Below are positions 32,871-42,321 of a DNA stretch of 64,000 bases, in pieces. How positions within the stretch are numbered: position 1 is the first letter of the stretch; each line of letters opens with the position of its first letter. The notes beneath the pieces are model-generated. The model was given only the letters and a program-made list of their open reading frames with translations, made no database searches and was not told the DNA's origin. A program made the translations under genes and the position numbers. The stretch comes from UMGS1668 sp035447605 (GTDB lineage Bacteria; Bacillota; Clostridia; Oscillospirales; Ruminococcaceae): contig DAOTHJ010000003.1 of NCBI GenBank assembly GCA_035447605.1, positions 68,680-132,679 of the forward strand, read 5' to 3'.

Positions 32871-34916
32871 ATGAAAAAATGGAAATCCCTTCCTGCCAAT
32901 GAGGGCAAGGCGAAAAGAATCTGCGAAGAACTCGGCATTCCGGATCTGGTTGGCGAGATTCTGGTCGCAAGGGGCGTGGATACCCCGGCCAAAGTGAAGG
33001 AATTTCTCAGCGAGGAGATCCCTTTTGCCGACCCGTTTTCCTATAAAGATATGAAAAAGGCCGTGGAACGGATCAACGACGCCGTCGACGAGGGCCAGCG
33101 CGTCTGCATCTACGGCGATTACGACTGCGACGGCATGACCGCCACGGTTTTGCTTTACGATTACTTACAGTCGATCGGCTGCAACGCATGGTATTATATC
33201 CCGGACCGCGAATCCGAGGGCTATGGCCTCAACAAGGGCGCCATCGACTACATCGCCTCTCAGGAGACCGATCTCATTGTCACGGTGGATAACGGCATCT
33301 CCGCCATCAACGAGATCGATTACGCGAGCTATCTCGGCATCGATGTCGTCGTCACCGATCACCATCAGCCACGGGAAATTCTGCCGGATGCCGTCGCCGT
33401 CGTCGACCCGCACAGGGAAGACAGCGAGGGCGAATACCGGGATCTCGCGGGCGTCGGTGTGGCCTTTAAGCTCGTCTGTGCGCTGGAAAACGACGACGGC
33501 TGGGGCATCATCGACCAGTATGCGGATCTGATCTCGATCGGCACCGTGGCGGATATCGTGCCGCTGACCGGCGAAAACCGCGCGCTGGTGCGGGAAGGGC
33601 TTTCCGTCATCAGCGAGACGGACAACCTCGGTCTGCGGGCGCTGATCGAGAGCGCCGGCATATCGGGAAAACTGATGACTTCGGAGAATATCGCCTACGG
33701 CATCGCGCCGAGGCTCAACTCCGCGGCAAGGCTCGGCAGCGCCTATCAGGTGATCGAGCTGCTGACCACCGAGGATGAGGACCGTGCCGCCGAACTCGCG
33801 GCGACTCTCTGCGAGCAGAACAGCCGGCGCCAACAGCTGGAACAGCAGATCTCCGGCGACGTGGAGAAGATGTTCACCGAGCGGCCGGAGCTTTTCCAAG
33901 ACAGAGTGATCGTGCTCGACGGCGGCGGCTGGCATCATGGCGTCATCGGCATCGTATGCTCAAAAGTGGTGGAGCGCACCGGAAAACCGTGCGTGCTCAT
34001 TTCGCGCGACGGGGAGGAGGCCAGAGGTTCCGCCCGCAGCGTGGAGGGCTTCTCCATGATCGACGCGGTCTCCTATGCCTCCGATTGTCTGACCCGGTAC
34101 GGCGGACATCCCTTTGCCGCGGGCATGTCGCTCGAATCCTCAAAAATCGACGCCTTCCGCCGCAAGATCAACGAATTTGCGGCCAAAAACTTTTCGATGA
34201 TGCCGGTCTTCACGCTGAAGATCGATAAAATTCTCGATCCCGCGGACGTAACGGTGGAAAAGATCGCCGCGCTCCATCTGCTGGAGCCGTTCGGCTGCAA
34301 AAACGAGATGCCGCTCTTTGCCTTCCGCAAGGTGATCATCGACGGCATCTATGCCATCGGCAACGGAAAACACATCCGCCTGCGCCTCAAAAAGGCCGGC
34401 CTCACGTTCTATGCGGTCTGGTTCGGCGTCTCGCAGGAGGATTTTCCGTACAAGGTCGGGGAGACTGTGGATATCGCCGCCTCCTGCGACGTCGGAGATT
34501 ACAACGGAGAGGCGCGCGTCTCGGTGAAGATCCGGGATGTGCGGCCCTCCTCCCTCTGTCAGGAGCGGCTGTTCGGCGGCAACCTTGCCTACGACGGCTT
34601 CCGCCGCGGCGAGCCGGTTCCGGAGGAGGAGATTCCCGCCCGCCCGGATTTCGCGCTGGTCTACCGGTTTATCCGGGAAGACGGCGGCTTTCAGGGAGAA
34701 CCGGATATCCTCTTCGGCAGGATCACCGGCGCCAACCGGGATACCACGATGAGTTCCTGCAAGATGCGGCTCTGCATCGACGTGATGGAGGAGCTTGGCC
34801 TCGTTGCCAGTTCCTATGATGGCCGCCGCATCCGCGTCACTTTGAAAACACCTTCGGAAAAGGTGGATATCGAGCACTCCCAGCTTCTCGGGAGACTGCG
34901 CAAGGGCAATATTTGA
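32871..34916 (+). CDS. recJ: Single-stranded-DNA-specific exonuclease RecJ
   Basis: 681 residues. The DHH phosphoesterase motifs are in order: YGDYDCDGMTAT, VTVDNGIS, VTDHHQP (the DHH motif) and DPHRED. DHHA1 follows with GGWHHGVIGIVCSKVVE and ARGSARS and GGHPFAAG, then the OB-like nucleic-acid-binding domain and a Bacillota-type C-terminal extension (PDFALVYRFIREDGG). RecJ degrades single-stranded DNA 5' to 3' in recombination and base-excision repair. ATG 32871 with GGAGG 7 bases upstream is preferred to ATG 32844. It lies 28 bases upstream of the rel gene and probably shares its transcript. Confidence 0.94.
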   Translation: MKKWKSLPANEGKAKRICEELGIPDLVGEILVARGVDTPAKVKEFLSEEIPFADPFSYKDMKKAVERINDAVDEGQRVCIYGDYDCDGMTATVLLYDYLQSIGCNAWYYIPDRESEGYGLNKGAIDYIASQETDLIVTVDNGISAINEIDYASYLGIDVVVTDHHQPREILPDAVAVVDPHREDSEGEYRDLAGVGVAFKLVCALENDDGWGIIDQYADLISIGTVADIVPLTGENRALVREGLSVISETDNLGLRALIESAGISGKLMTSENIAYGIAPRLNSAARLGSAYQVIELLTTEDEDRAAELAATLCEQNSRRQQLEQQISGDVEKMFTERPELFQDRVIVLDGGGWHHGVIGIVCSKVVERTGKPCVLISRDGEEARGSARSVEGFSMIDAVSYASDCLTRYGGHPFAAGMSLESSKIDAFRRKINEFAAKNFSMMPVFTLKIDKILDPADVTVEKIAALHLLEPFGCKNEMPLFAFRKVIIDGIYAIGNGKHIRLRLKKAGLTFYAVWFGVSQEDFPYKVGETVDIAASCDVGDYNGEARVSVKIRDVRPSSLCQERLFGGNLAYDGFRRGEPVPEEEIPARPDFALVYRFIREDGGFQGEPDILFGRITGANRDTTMSSCKMRLCIDVMEELGLVASSYDGRRIRVTLKTPSEKVDIEHSQLLGRLRKGNI

Positions 34917-34944
34917 GGAGCGGAGAGAAGGAGGAGGTGACGGC

Positions 34945-37113
34945 ATGAGTGAGTATCTGCAAAAGCTGATGGAAGCCATACAGGAAAACGGCAAGCCGCT
35001 CGATATGGATAAGATCGAGCGCGCATATAACCTTGCCGAGAGCGCCCATGCCGGACAGATGCGTGCCTCCGGCGAACCCTATATCATCCATCCCGTCGAG
35101 ACCGCGATCATCACCGTGAAGCTCGGCATGGATACGGATACCGTCGTCACGGCACTGCTGCACGACGTCGTGGAGGATACGGATATCCCGATTGAGAAGA
35201 TCCGCAAGGAGTTCGGCCCCGAAGTCGCCCTGATGGTCGACGGCGTGACCAAACTCGGCCAGATCGCCTATGTCTCGCGCGAGGAGCAGCAGGCGGAGAA
35301 CGTCCGCAAGATGCTGCTTGCGATGGTGCAGGATGTGCGCGTTATCATCGTCAAATTGGCGGACCGCCTGCATAACATGCGCACGATCGATTTCATGCCG
35401 CCGGAGAAGCAGCGCAGCAAGGCGCACGAAACCATGGAGATCTATGCGCCGCTTGCACACCGCCTCGGCATCCGTCCGCTGATGGAGGAACTGGAGGACC
35501 GCTGTATCCGCGTGCTGGATCCGGTGGGCTACAACGACATCGAGCACCGCATGGAGCTTGAGAAGGAGGACCGCATCCGCTTCCTCGACAGCCTCAAGGA
35601 GCGAATCGGCGAGCGTCTGAAAAAAGAAAACCAGCCGGCCTACGTCGAGGGCCGTATCAAATCCATCTACGGCATCTACCGCAAGGTCTATATTCAGGGC
35701 CGCTCGATGGAGGAAATTTTCGATATTTATGCGGTTCGCGTCATCGTGGAATCCGTCTACGAGTGCTACAATGTCCTCGGCATCGTCCACGATATGTTTA
35801 ATCCCATCCCGGACCGCTTCAAGGATTATATCTCCACACCGAAACAGAACATGTACCAGTCCCTGCACACGACCTGCATCGACAAGGAGGGCATCCCCTT
35901 CGAGATCCAGATCCGTACCTGGGATATGCACCACACCGCCGAATACGGCATCGCGGCGCACTGGAAATACAAGGCCGGCATCACCGGCAAGGATAACATG
36001 GAGGAGCGCCTTTCGTGGGTGCGCCAGCTTCTGGAGCAGCAGCAGGAATCCGACGACGCCTCAGAGCTCGTGGAATCCATCAAGAGCGACATCGCGCCGG
36101 ATGAGGTCTTCGTCTTCACGCCGGGCGGCGACGTCATTCAGCTCCCGGCCGGCTCGACGGTCATCGACTTCGCCTACGCCATTCACACGGCCGTCGGCAA
36201 CCGCATGACCGGTGCCAAGATCAACGGCCGCATCGTCTCGCTGGATTCCGAGGTCAAGACCGGTATGATCGTGGAGATCATCACAACGAACGCCCCCGGC
36301 CACGGCCCGAGCCGCGACTGGATCAACATGGCGAAGACCGCCGGAGCGAGGAGCAAAATCCGCACCTGGTTTAAAAAAGAACGGCGCGACGAGAACATCG
36401 TCGAGGGGAAAGAAGCGGTCTGGAAGGAATTCCGCCGCAACCTCATCATTCTCGACGAGCCGCAGTACGGCGAATTTATCGAGGATGTCGCAAGGCGCCA
36501 GCACTGCAATTCGGCGGAGGATTTTTATGCTTCCGTCGGTTACGGCGGCATCAACCTGTCCAAACTTCTGCCGTGGGCGAAGGACGAATTCATCCGCCGC
36601 TACCGCACGGTGCCGGATGTGGCACCGCCGCTTCCAGAGCCGCCCAAGCGGAAGACGAAGAACAGCAGCGGCGTCATCGTCGAGGGACTGGAAGGCTGCC
36701 TCGTCAAATTTGCCCGCTGCTGCAATCCGCTGCCCGGCGACGATATCGTCGGGTACGTCACCCGGGGCACCGGCGTTTCAATTCATAAAGCCAGCTGCCG
36801 CACCGCCGTGACCGGCATGGAATCCAAGGACCAAAAGGGCCGCTGGGTGCATGCCTCTTGGTCGAACGATGTCAAAGAAACCTATCAGTCCGATATTGTC
36901 ATGGTCTGCCAGAACCGGCTCGGTCTGGTCGCGGATGTCAGCATCGCGCTGACCAACCTCCATGTGCCGGTTCATGCGCTAAGCGCGAAGGAGACTTCGG
37001 GCGGCATGGCGGAGGTTCGCATGACGACCGAGACCGGCGGCGTCGATCAGCTCAAGGTCATTCTGGATACCCTGCGCCGCATCCGCGGCGTGGAGACGGT
37101 TCAGAGAGTATGA
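34945..37113 (+). CDS. relA: Bifunctional (p)ppGpp synthetase/hydrolase
   Basis: 722 residues, the standard long Rel. Domains in order: HD hydrolase (about 25-180, HPVETAIITVKL and TALLHDVVEDT with the HD pair intact), synthetase (about 235-345, DRFKDYISTPKQNMYQSLHT), TGS (about 390-450, DEVFVFTPGGDVIQLPAGST), a helical/zinc-finger-like region with CCNPLPGDDIVGY, and ACT at the C-terminus. Both catalytic halves look functional. It makes and degrades the stringent-response alarmone in response to uncharged tRNA on ribosomes. GGAGGAGG precedes the ATG. The recJ-rel-dtd-MBL-hemZ order is common in Clostridia. Confidence 0.96.
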   Translation: MSEYLQKLMEAIQENGKPLDMDKIERAYNLAESAHAGQMRASGEPYIIHPVETAIITVKLGMDTDTVVTALLHDVVEDTDIPIEKIRKEFGPEVALMVDGVTKLGQIAYVSREEQQAENVRKMLLAMVQDVRVIIVKLADRLHNMRTIDFMPPEKQRSKAHETMEIYAPLAHRLGIRPLMEELEDRCIRVLDPVGYNDIEHRMELEKEDRIRFLDSLKERIGERLKKENQPAYVEGRIKSIYGIYRKVYIQGRSMEEIFDIYAVRVIVESVYECYNVLGIVHDMFNPIPDRFKDYISTPKQNMYQSLHTTCIDKEGIPFEIQIRTWDMHHTAEYGIAAHWKYKAGITGKDNMEERLSWVRQLLEQQQESDDASELVESIKSDIAPDEVFVFTPGGDVIQLPAGSTVIDFAYAIHTAVGNRMTGAKINGRIVSLDSEVKTGMIVEIITTNAPGHGPSRDWINMAKTAGARSKIRTWFKKERRDENIVEGKEAVWKEFRRNLIILDEPQYGEFIEDVARRQHCNSAEDFYASVGYGGINLSKLLPWAKDEFIRRYRTVPDVAPPLPEPPKRKTKNSSGVIVEGLEGCLVKFARCCNPLPGDDIVGYVTRGTGVSIHKASCRTAVTGMESKDQKGRWVHASWSNDVKETYQSDIVMVCQNRLGLVADVSIALTNLHVPVHALSAKETSGGMAEVRMTTETGGVDQLKVILDTLRRIRGVETVQRV

Positions 37114-37138
37114 CCGCAACCCGAAAGGAGAGAACCCT

Positions 37139-37591
37139 GTGATTGCGCTTTTGCAGAGATGCAAGGAGGCCTCCGTTGAGTGCGGAGGTGAACTCGTCTC
37201 ACAAATCGGAGAGGGATTTTTGATCCTGCTCGGCGTCGCAAAGGGTGATACGGAGCAGGAGGCCGACCTTCTGGCAAAAAAGACCGCGGAACTCCGCATC
37301 TTCGAGGACGAAAACGGAAAGATGAATCGTTCCATTCTCGAAACCGGAGGCTCGGCGCTGGTGGTGTCGAACTTCACCCTCTGCGCCGACTGCTCCCATG
37401 GAAGAAGGCCCTCTTTTTTTGACGCCATGCTTCCGCAGCAGGCAAACAAGCTCTACGAATATTTTATTAAAAAACTGCAGTATTATGGGATCGGCGAGGT
37501 CCGGAGCGGCGTCTTTGGCGGCGACATGCAGGTCCGCCTCCAAAACGACGGGCCGGTCACAATTTCCCTCGACACGGCCGATCTCAAGTGA
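37139..37591 (+). CDS. dtd: D-aminoacyl-tRNA deacylase
   Basis: 150 residues starting at GTG 37139 with AAAGGAG 8 bases upstream. The two active-site motifs are recognisable: SNFTLCADCSHGRRPSF (family S-Q-F-T-L) and NDGPVTISLDT near the C-terminus (GPVT; family N-x-GPVT). The enzyme removes D-amino acids mischarged on tRNA, and glycine from tRNA-Ala. The substitution of Asn for Gln in SQFTL is mild. It sits 25 bases after rel, as in many Bacillota. Confidence 0.93.
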   Translation: MIALLQRCKEASVECGGELVSQIGEGFLILLGVAKGDTEQEADLLAKKTAELRIFEDENGKMNRSILETGGSALVVSNFTLCADCSHGRRPSFFDAMLPQQANKLYEYFIKKLQYYGIGEVRSGVFGGDMQVRLQNDGPVTISLDTADLK

Positions 37592-37597
37592 TATAAT
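37569..37597 (+). promoter_or_regulatory. Internal promoter for the MBL-hemZ genes
   Basis: TCGACA (37569-37574), 17-base spacer, TATAAT (37592-37597), overlapping the last codons and stop of dtd and 25 bases before the next ATG. Confidence 0.65.
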
Positions 37598-37621
37598 CTG
37601 GTTTCAGGAGGCGATTCCTTT

Positions 37622-38269
37622 ATGACTATTACGGAAATCACCGTCGGCATCATGCGCACCAACTGCTACGTCGTGGAGACGGAGCGGAAAAATGCCGTCG
37701 TCATTGACCCCGGCGACGAGGGCGGCCGTCTGACCGACCGGCTCACCAATATGGGCGTCAAGGTGACCTATATTTTTCTGACTCACGGCCATTTTGACCA
37801 CACCGGCGCGGTAAAGGACGTGCTGAAACGCTTCCCGGAGGCGAAGGTCGTTGTGATGAAGGAGGATGAGGATATCCTTCTCGATCCTTCCCTCGTCGTC
37901 AACCGCGTACAGGGAAAATTCGGGGAGAGATACCACATCAAGCCGGATCTTCTCGTCTCCGACGGCAAAGTGCTGAAACTCGACGAACTTGCCTTCGTCT
38001 TCATTGCGACGCCCGGCCACACCAAGGGTTCCTGCACGATTCTGCTGGGCAAAAACCTCTTCACCGGGGATACGCTGTTTGCCGGCATGTGCGGCAGAAC
38101 GGATCTCTACGGCGGCTCCCAGTCCGATATGAGGCGCTCGCTCGCGCGGCTGGGCAATCTGGAGGGCGATTATGAAGTCCTGCCGGGACATGGCCCGGGC
38201 AGCACGCTCGCCATCGAACGCTTCCAGAACGTCTACCTGAAATCCGCCATGGGCAAAGAGGTATTATGA
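37622..38269 (+). CDS. MBL-fold metallohydrolase (glyoxalase II-like)
   Basis: 215 residues, cytosolic. FLTHGHFDHTGAV is the HxHxDH metal motif, followed by TPGHTKGS, FTGDTLF and VLPGHGPGSTL, the full ligand set of two-metal glyoxalase II-like hydrolases. The short form without the long helical C-terminal substrate domain is typical of the YcbL/YqgX group, acting on thioesters or similar small substrates; not certain. CAGGAGG precedes the ATG. It overlaps hemZ by 4 bases (ATGA... TATGAA). Confidence 0.9.
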   Translation: MTITEITVGIMRTNCYVVETERKNAVVIDPGDEGGRLTDRLTNMGVKVTYIFLTHGHFDHTGAVKDVLKRFPEAKVVVMKEDEDILLDPSLVVNRVQGKFGERYHIKPDLLVSDGKVLKLDELAFVFIATPGHTKGSCTILLGKNLFTGDTLFAGMCGRTDLYGGSQSDMRRSLARLGNLEGDYEVLPGHGPGSTLAIERFQNVYLKSAMGKEVL

Positions 38270-39714
38270 ATCTTATCATCGACAACCACCCTTATCATTA
38301 TGAAATGGAAGCCCTCTGCCGGATGTTCCTGCGGGGCGAGGAACTGAAGATCCTCGAAACCGCGCAGGCCCCTGCGGGGGATTTTCTTTATACGGGTCTC
38401 ACTGGAGACAAGATCTCCGTCCGGGCAAATTACAAGGGAAAAACCGCGGAACAGACCGCCGAAGCCGGAGCCGACGCCGAGCGCTCGATGGCGCGGACCG
38501 TCTATTTCGTGATGAGCACGCTTACCGGCATCCGGCCGAAATGGGGCGTGCTCACCGGCATCCGTCCGGTCAAGCTCGCGATGGAGCTCGCCGACGAGGG
38601 CAAAACGCCGGAGGAGATCCACCGCATTCTGAGCACCGACCGGCTGATCTCCGACGAGAAGATCGCGCTGATGATCAAGACGATGCTCCATGAGCGGGAG
38701 ATCCGCCAAAGCTCCCGGCCGGAATCGGTGAGCCTCTATATTTCGATCCCGTTCTGCCCGACCCGTTGCTCCTACTGCTCTTTTATCAGCCACAGCATCG
38801 AAAAGGCCGCAAAGCTGATTCCGCCCTATGTGGAGCTGCTCTGCAAAGAGCTTTCCGGCATCGCGGAGCTGATCGAGGAACTGGGGCTCCGGCTCGAGAC
38901 GGTCTACATGGGCGGCGGCACCCCGAGCGTGCTCTCGGCGGAGCAGCTCGATGCCGTGCTCGGCACGGTGGAATCCTCGTTCAACATGAGCACCGTACGG
39001 GAATTGACCGTCGAAGCCGGCCGCCCGGATACGATCACGCCGGAGAAGCTCGAGGCCATGAAAAACCACCATGTGGGCCGCATCAGCGTCAATCCGCAGA
39101 CGCTCGACGACGAGGTGATGGAGGCCATCGGCCGGAAACATACCGCTGCGCAGTTTCTGGAGGCTTTCCGGCTGGCCCGCAGCTTCGGCTTCGACAATAT
39201 CAACACCGATCTGATCGCCGGCCTGCCGAAGGACAACATGGAGAAATTTTCCCGCACGATCGAAGGAATTATGGAGCTTCACCCGGAGAACGTCACGCTG
39301 CATACGCTGACCGTCAAGCGGGCGGCGGGCTTCGGCACGGACCCGGAGGGCATCCTTGCGGGCACGGCGGACGCCATGGTGGAGTTTGCCCAGCGCCGCT
39401 TCGGCGAGGAAGGCTATTTCCCGTATTATCTCTACCGCCAGAAGGGCACCGTCGACAACCTCGAAAACACCGGCTACTGCCTTGCGGGCAGGGAATGCCT
39501 TTATAATATTTTTATTATGGATGAGACGCACAGCATCCTTGCCGCCGGCGCGGGCGGAGTGACGAAACTCCGGGCGCCCGGAGGAACACGGATCGAGCGC
39601 ATATTCAACTACAAATACCCATACGAATATATCAGCCGTTTTGATCAACTGAATTCCCGAAAGGAGCAGATCCGAGAATTTTATGAAACATGGCCGATCC
39701 ATCCGGGAACTTGA
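38266..39714 (+). CDS. hemZ: Radical SAM coproporphyrinogen dehydrogenase HemZ
   Basis: 482 residues. After an N-terminal domain of about 165 residues specific to HemZ (including TGIRPKWGVLTGIRPVKLA, here in parts), the radical SAM core opens with SIPFCPTRCSYCSF, the CxxxCxxC cluster. MGGGTPSVLS, EAGRPDTI and INTDLIAGLP follow. HemZ is the oxygen-independent oxidase-like protein found in Bacillus and Clostridia; in anaerobes without the rest of haem synthesis its role may differ. No other haem gene is in the window. The nucleoside kinase start lies within its last 32 bases. Confidence 0.9.
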   Translation: MNLIIDNHPYHYEMEALCRMFLRGEELKILETAQAPAGDFLYTGLTGDKISVRANYKGKTAEQTAEAGADAERSMARTVYFVMSTLTGIRPKWGVLTGIRPVKLAMELADEGKTPEEIHRILSTDRLISDEKIALMIKTMLHEREIRQSSRPESVSLYISIPFCPTRCSYCSFISHSIEKAAKLIPPYVELLCKELSGIAELIEELGLRLETVYMGGGTPSVLSAEQLDAVLGTVESSFNMSTVRELTVEAGRPDTITPEKLEAMKNHHVGRISVNPQTLDDEVMEAIGRKHTAAQFLEAFRLARSFGFDNINTDLIAGLPKDNMEKFSRTIEGIMELHPENVTLHTLTVKRAAGFGTDPEGILAGTADAMVEFAQRRFGEEGYFPYYLYRQKGTVDNLENTGYCLAGRECLYNIFIMDETHSILAAGAGGVTKLRAPGGTRIERIFNYKYPYEYISRFDQLNSRKEQIREFYETWPIHPGT

Positions 39715-40618
39715 CGCCGCAAGGGTGAATACGCACCTCGGGCGCGAGCCGGAGCAGTTTGTCAATTTATCCGAAAGCCGTTTTCGGCTTCAGGTTAGCG
39801 ATCTTGCCGACCGGATTCTTTCCGAAAAAAAACCGGTGCGCGTGGTGCTGCTCTCCGGGCCCTCCGCCTCGGGAAAAACCACCGCGGCCGTCAAACTCCG
39901 CGCGGAGCTCGGCGTCTGCGGAAAAGAGGCGGCCATCGTCTCTGTGGATGATTTCTTTCTTGGAGCGGGCAGCCTGCCCAAAAACCCGGACGGCACCTAC
40001 GACATGGATCATATCGACGTTGTCGACACCGGGCTTGCGGAGCGCTGCATCGCCGATCTGCTGGAAAAAGGCGAGGCGGATTTCCCGGTCTTCGATTTTT
40101 CCGCCCAGCGGCGCGGTGCGGAGGTGAGGCATATCTCCGCTTCGGGCGGCAGTCTCGTCATCATCGAAGGGACCCATGCGCTGAATCCGCTTCTGACGAA
40201 AGGGCTGCCCAAGGGCGGCGTCTTCCGCGTCTTCGCGGGCACGAACGTCAAATTCTGCGTGGATGGAAAGCCGCTGCTTCTGCCGGAGGAGCTGCGCCTC
40301 GTGCGCCGGATGCTTCGCGACGAGCAATTCCGCGGCTGGTCCGCGGAAAAAACCTTCGCCCAGTGGCCGCATATCCTGAACAGCTCCGACATTTATATTG
40401 AGCCCTACGCCAAGACGGCGGATTTTTTCCTCGATTCCGCGCTGGATTATGAGCCGGCGGTTTACGGGGAGCGCCTGTTCCCGATGCTGGAGCGGATTCC
40501 GTCGGATTCGCCGTTTGCCACCGAAGCCGGGGAGCTGCGGAAAAAGCTCTCCTATTTTTATCCTCTTCCGGAGAAATTTGTTCCCGAGGATTCCCTTTTG
40601 AGGGAATTTATCGGATAA
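39683..40618 (+). CDS. Nucleoside (uridine-like) kinase
   Basis: 311 residues. P-loop LSGPSASGKTTAAVKL near residue 60, SVDDFFLG, and DHIDVVDTGLAERC with IIEGTHALNP downstream match the uridine kinase/phosphoribulokinase family. Clostridial proteins of this type are often about 550 residues with an N-terminal TGS/threonyl-tRNA-synthetase-like half; here only the kinase half and a short lead-in are present. It would phosphorylate uridine, cytidine or a related nucleoside. ATG 39683 overlaps hemZ by 32 bases and has AAAGGAG about 16 bases upstream, rather far; GTG 39725 is an alternative start. Confidence 0.82.
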   Translation: MKHGRSIRELDAARVNTHLGREPEQFVNLSESRFRLQVSDLADRILSEKKPVRVVLLSGPSASGKTTAAVKLRAELGVCGKEAAIVSVDDFFLGAGSLPKNPDGTYDMDHIDVVDTGLAERCIADLLEKGEADFPVFDFSAQRRGAEVRHISASGGSLVIIEGTHALNPLLTKGLPKGGVFRVFAGTNVKFCVDGKPLLLPEELRLVRRMLRDEQFRGWSAEKTFAQWPHILNSSDIYIEPYAKTADFFLDSALDYEPAVYGERLFPMLERIPSDSPFATEAGELRKKLSYFYPLPEKFVPEDSLLREFIG

Positions 40619-40634
40619 AAAAGCGGTTTTTCTG

Positions 40635-40663
40635 TTGAAAAGCTGGAGCGGCGGGTATATAAT
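40635..40663 (+). promoter_or_regulatory. Promoter of the zinc-ribbon protein gene
   Basis: TTGAAA (40635-40640), 17-base spacer, TATAAT (40658-40663), 38 bases before the ATG. Confidence 0.85.
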
Positions 40664-40701
40664 AATCAGATGTAGAAATCTCGTATGAAAGGGGCAGCAC
40701 T

Positions 40702-41406
40702 ATGGCGAATTTCGACAGCATCCTGGGCGATCTGCGGATCGTTGCGGAGGAAGTTGAGAAAAAAACCAGGGAAACGATTGAGCTTTCCCGTCTCCGCATG
40801 GAAAAAATCCAGGTCAGAAGCGATATCAAAAAGAACTATGAGAGCATCGGCGAGCTGGTCTATGCGGAGTATCGCTCCCACGAGGACAACGGCGACGTGA
40901 TCGAAATTTTTGAAAAAGAGATCGACCGCGAGTACGACCATCTGAGCGAGATTGCCGGTCGGGTCCGTAAGCTCCGCAACCGTGCCCAGTGCCCCGCGTG
41001 CGGCGCGCAGAACGAGACCGCCGCCGCCTATTGCAGCCACTGCGGCGCCGAGATGAAGCCCGTGGAAGAGCCTGTGACCGCCGCGGTCGATAAAACGGCC
41101 GAGGATATCAAAGAGGCCGCGCTCGGGGTAAAAGAGACGCTGACCGAAACGCTGGAGACCGCCGGCCAGTATGTTGAGAAGGAAAAGGCCCTTCTTGAGA
41201 AGGAAGCCGTGAAGCTCAGCGAAAAAGCCGCGAAGCTGACTGCCTGCGCCGAAAAGAGCGCAAAAGCGGAAGTGGCCGAAGAAGCGGCGCAGACCTCTCC
41301 GGAAGAGAATCTCCCGGAAGAGGCTCCGGAAGCGATCCCGGAAGCGGCCGCAGCGGAACAAATCCCTGAGGCGGAGAAAAAATCCGCTTCCAAAAAGAAA
41401 AAATAA
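40702..41406 (+). CDS. Zinc-ribbon protein with coiled coil and amphipathic-repeat tail
   Basis: 234 residues. Residues 1-95 are a long charged helix likely to form a coiled coil (RLRMEKIQVRSDIKKNYESI, quoted region). A zinc ribbon follows: CPACGAQNETAAAYCSHCG. The C-terminal half is Ala/Glu/Lys-rich with apolipoprotein-like helical repeats (KEALGVKETLTETLETAG style) and ends in KKSASKKKK. No signal peptide or membrane helix. Proteins of this layout are common in Bacillota but uncharacterised; a structural or nucleic-acid-associated role is only a guess. Own promoter; a weak terminator follows. Confidence 0.8.
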   Translation: MANFDSILGDLRIVAEEVEKKTRETIELSRLRMEKIQVRSDIKKNYESIGELVYAEYRSHEDNGDVIEIFEKEIDREYDHLSEIAGRVRKLRNRAQCPACGAQNETAAAYCSHCGAEMKPVEEPVTAAVDKTAEDIKEAALGVKETLTETLETAGQYVEKEKALLEKEAVKLSEKAAKLTACAEKSAKAEVAEEAAQTSPEENLPEEAPEAIPEAAAAEQIPEAEKKSASKKKK

Positions 41407-41429
41407 CACGCCGGACGGCGGGATGGAGA

Positions 41430-41460
41430 GCCTTATCCGGAGGATGCCGGAGGCTTTCTT
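41430..41460 (+). terminator. Imperfect terminator hairpin
   Basis: AGCC-TTAT-CCGG / CCGG-AGGCT with TTCTT downstream; weaker than others in the window. Confidence 0.5.
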
Positions 41461-41479
41461 ATAGAAAGGATGAACGAAA

Positions 41480-42316
41480 TTGACGTACAACCAGATCAAG
41501 GGTTCCGCCACGTATCTTCTCAATCAGACCGGCCTCCGTCCGAAAATCGGCCTGATCCTCGGTTCCGGCCTGCATCCGGTCACCGCGGATCTCGAGAATG
41601 TGACGAAGATCCCGTATAAATCCATTCCGCGCTGGAACGCCTCCTCCGCTCCCGGCCATGAGGGCGCGCTCTATATCGGCACGATGGAGGGAGTCCCGGT
41701 CGCGGCCATGTCCGGCCGTCTCCATTATTATGAAGGCAACAGCATCGCCGACTGCGCCTATCCGGTCGCCGTGCTCAAGGCAATGGGAATCGAGAAGCTC
41801 ATCGTCACCAACGCGGCCGGCGGCGTCAACACCGACTATCATCCCGGCGAATTCGTCCTGATCCGCGACCAGATCAAGTTCTTCGACGAGAGCCCTCTGC
41901 GCGGAGAAAAAGCGGAGGATTTCGGCGGCGAGCATTTCTTTGATATGACCGATACATATACCGCGAAGCTCCGCGAGGCGGTTAAGACCGTCTGGCAGAA
42001 AACCGCCGGCGAGGATCTGGCGGAGGGCGTCTATGCCTTCATGCCGGGCCCGCAGTTCGAGACTCCGGCCGAGATCCGTGCCCTGCGCGTGCTCGGAGCG
42101 GACCTCGTCGGTATGAGCACCGCGCCGGAAGCCATCATGGCCGCCGCCTGCGGGCTCAAGCTGCTCGGCGTCTCCGTCGTCACCAATATGGCGGCGGGCG
42201 TCGTCGCGGGAAAGCCGCTCTCCGGCGAGGAAGTCGACGAGACCGGCGCCGCCATCGCCGACAACTTCCGCAAATTCCTGCACATCGCGGTGCAGACGCT
42301 CTCCGAGATCGGATAA
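41480..42316 (+). CDS. Purine-nucleoside phosphorylase (class I, trimeric type)
   Basis: 278 residues beginning at TTG 41480, with AAAGGA 9 bases upstream. ILGSGLHPVT is the phosphate loop, SGRLHYYEGNS and TNAAGGVN the conserved class I motifs, and GPQFETPAEIRALRVLGADLVGMST (parts quoted: GPQFETPAEIRAL, LGADLVGMST) the purine-binding region. It phosphorolyses inosine/guanosine to the base and ribose 1-phosphate. The gene is followed by a terminator and then a deaminase that also works on purine nucleosides, suggesting a salvage pair. Confidence 0.93.
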   Translation: MTYNQIKGSATYLLNQTGLRPKIGLILGSGLHPVTADLENVTKIPYKSIPRWNASSAPGHEGALYIGTMEGVPVAAMSGRLHYYEGNSIADCAYPVAVLKAMGIEKLIVTNAAGGVNTDYHPGEFVLIRDQIKFFDESPLRGEKAEDFGGEHFFDMTDTYTAKLREAVKTVWQKTAGEDLAEGVYAFMPGPQFETPAEIRALRVLGADLVGMSTAPEAIMAAACGLKLLGVSVVTNMAAGVVAGKPLSGEEVDETGAAIADNFRKFLHIAVQTLSEIG

Positions 42317-42321
42317 TTTAC

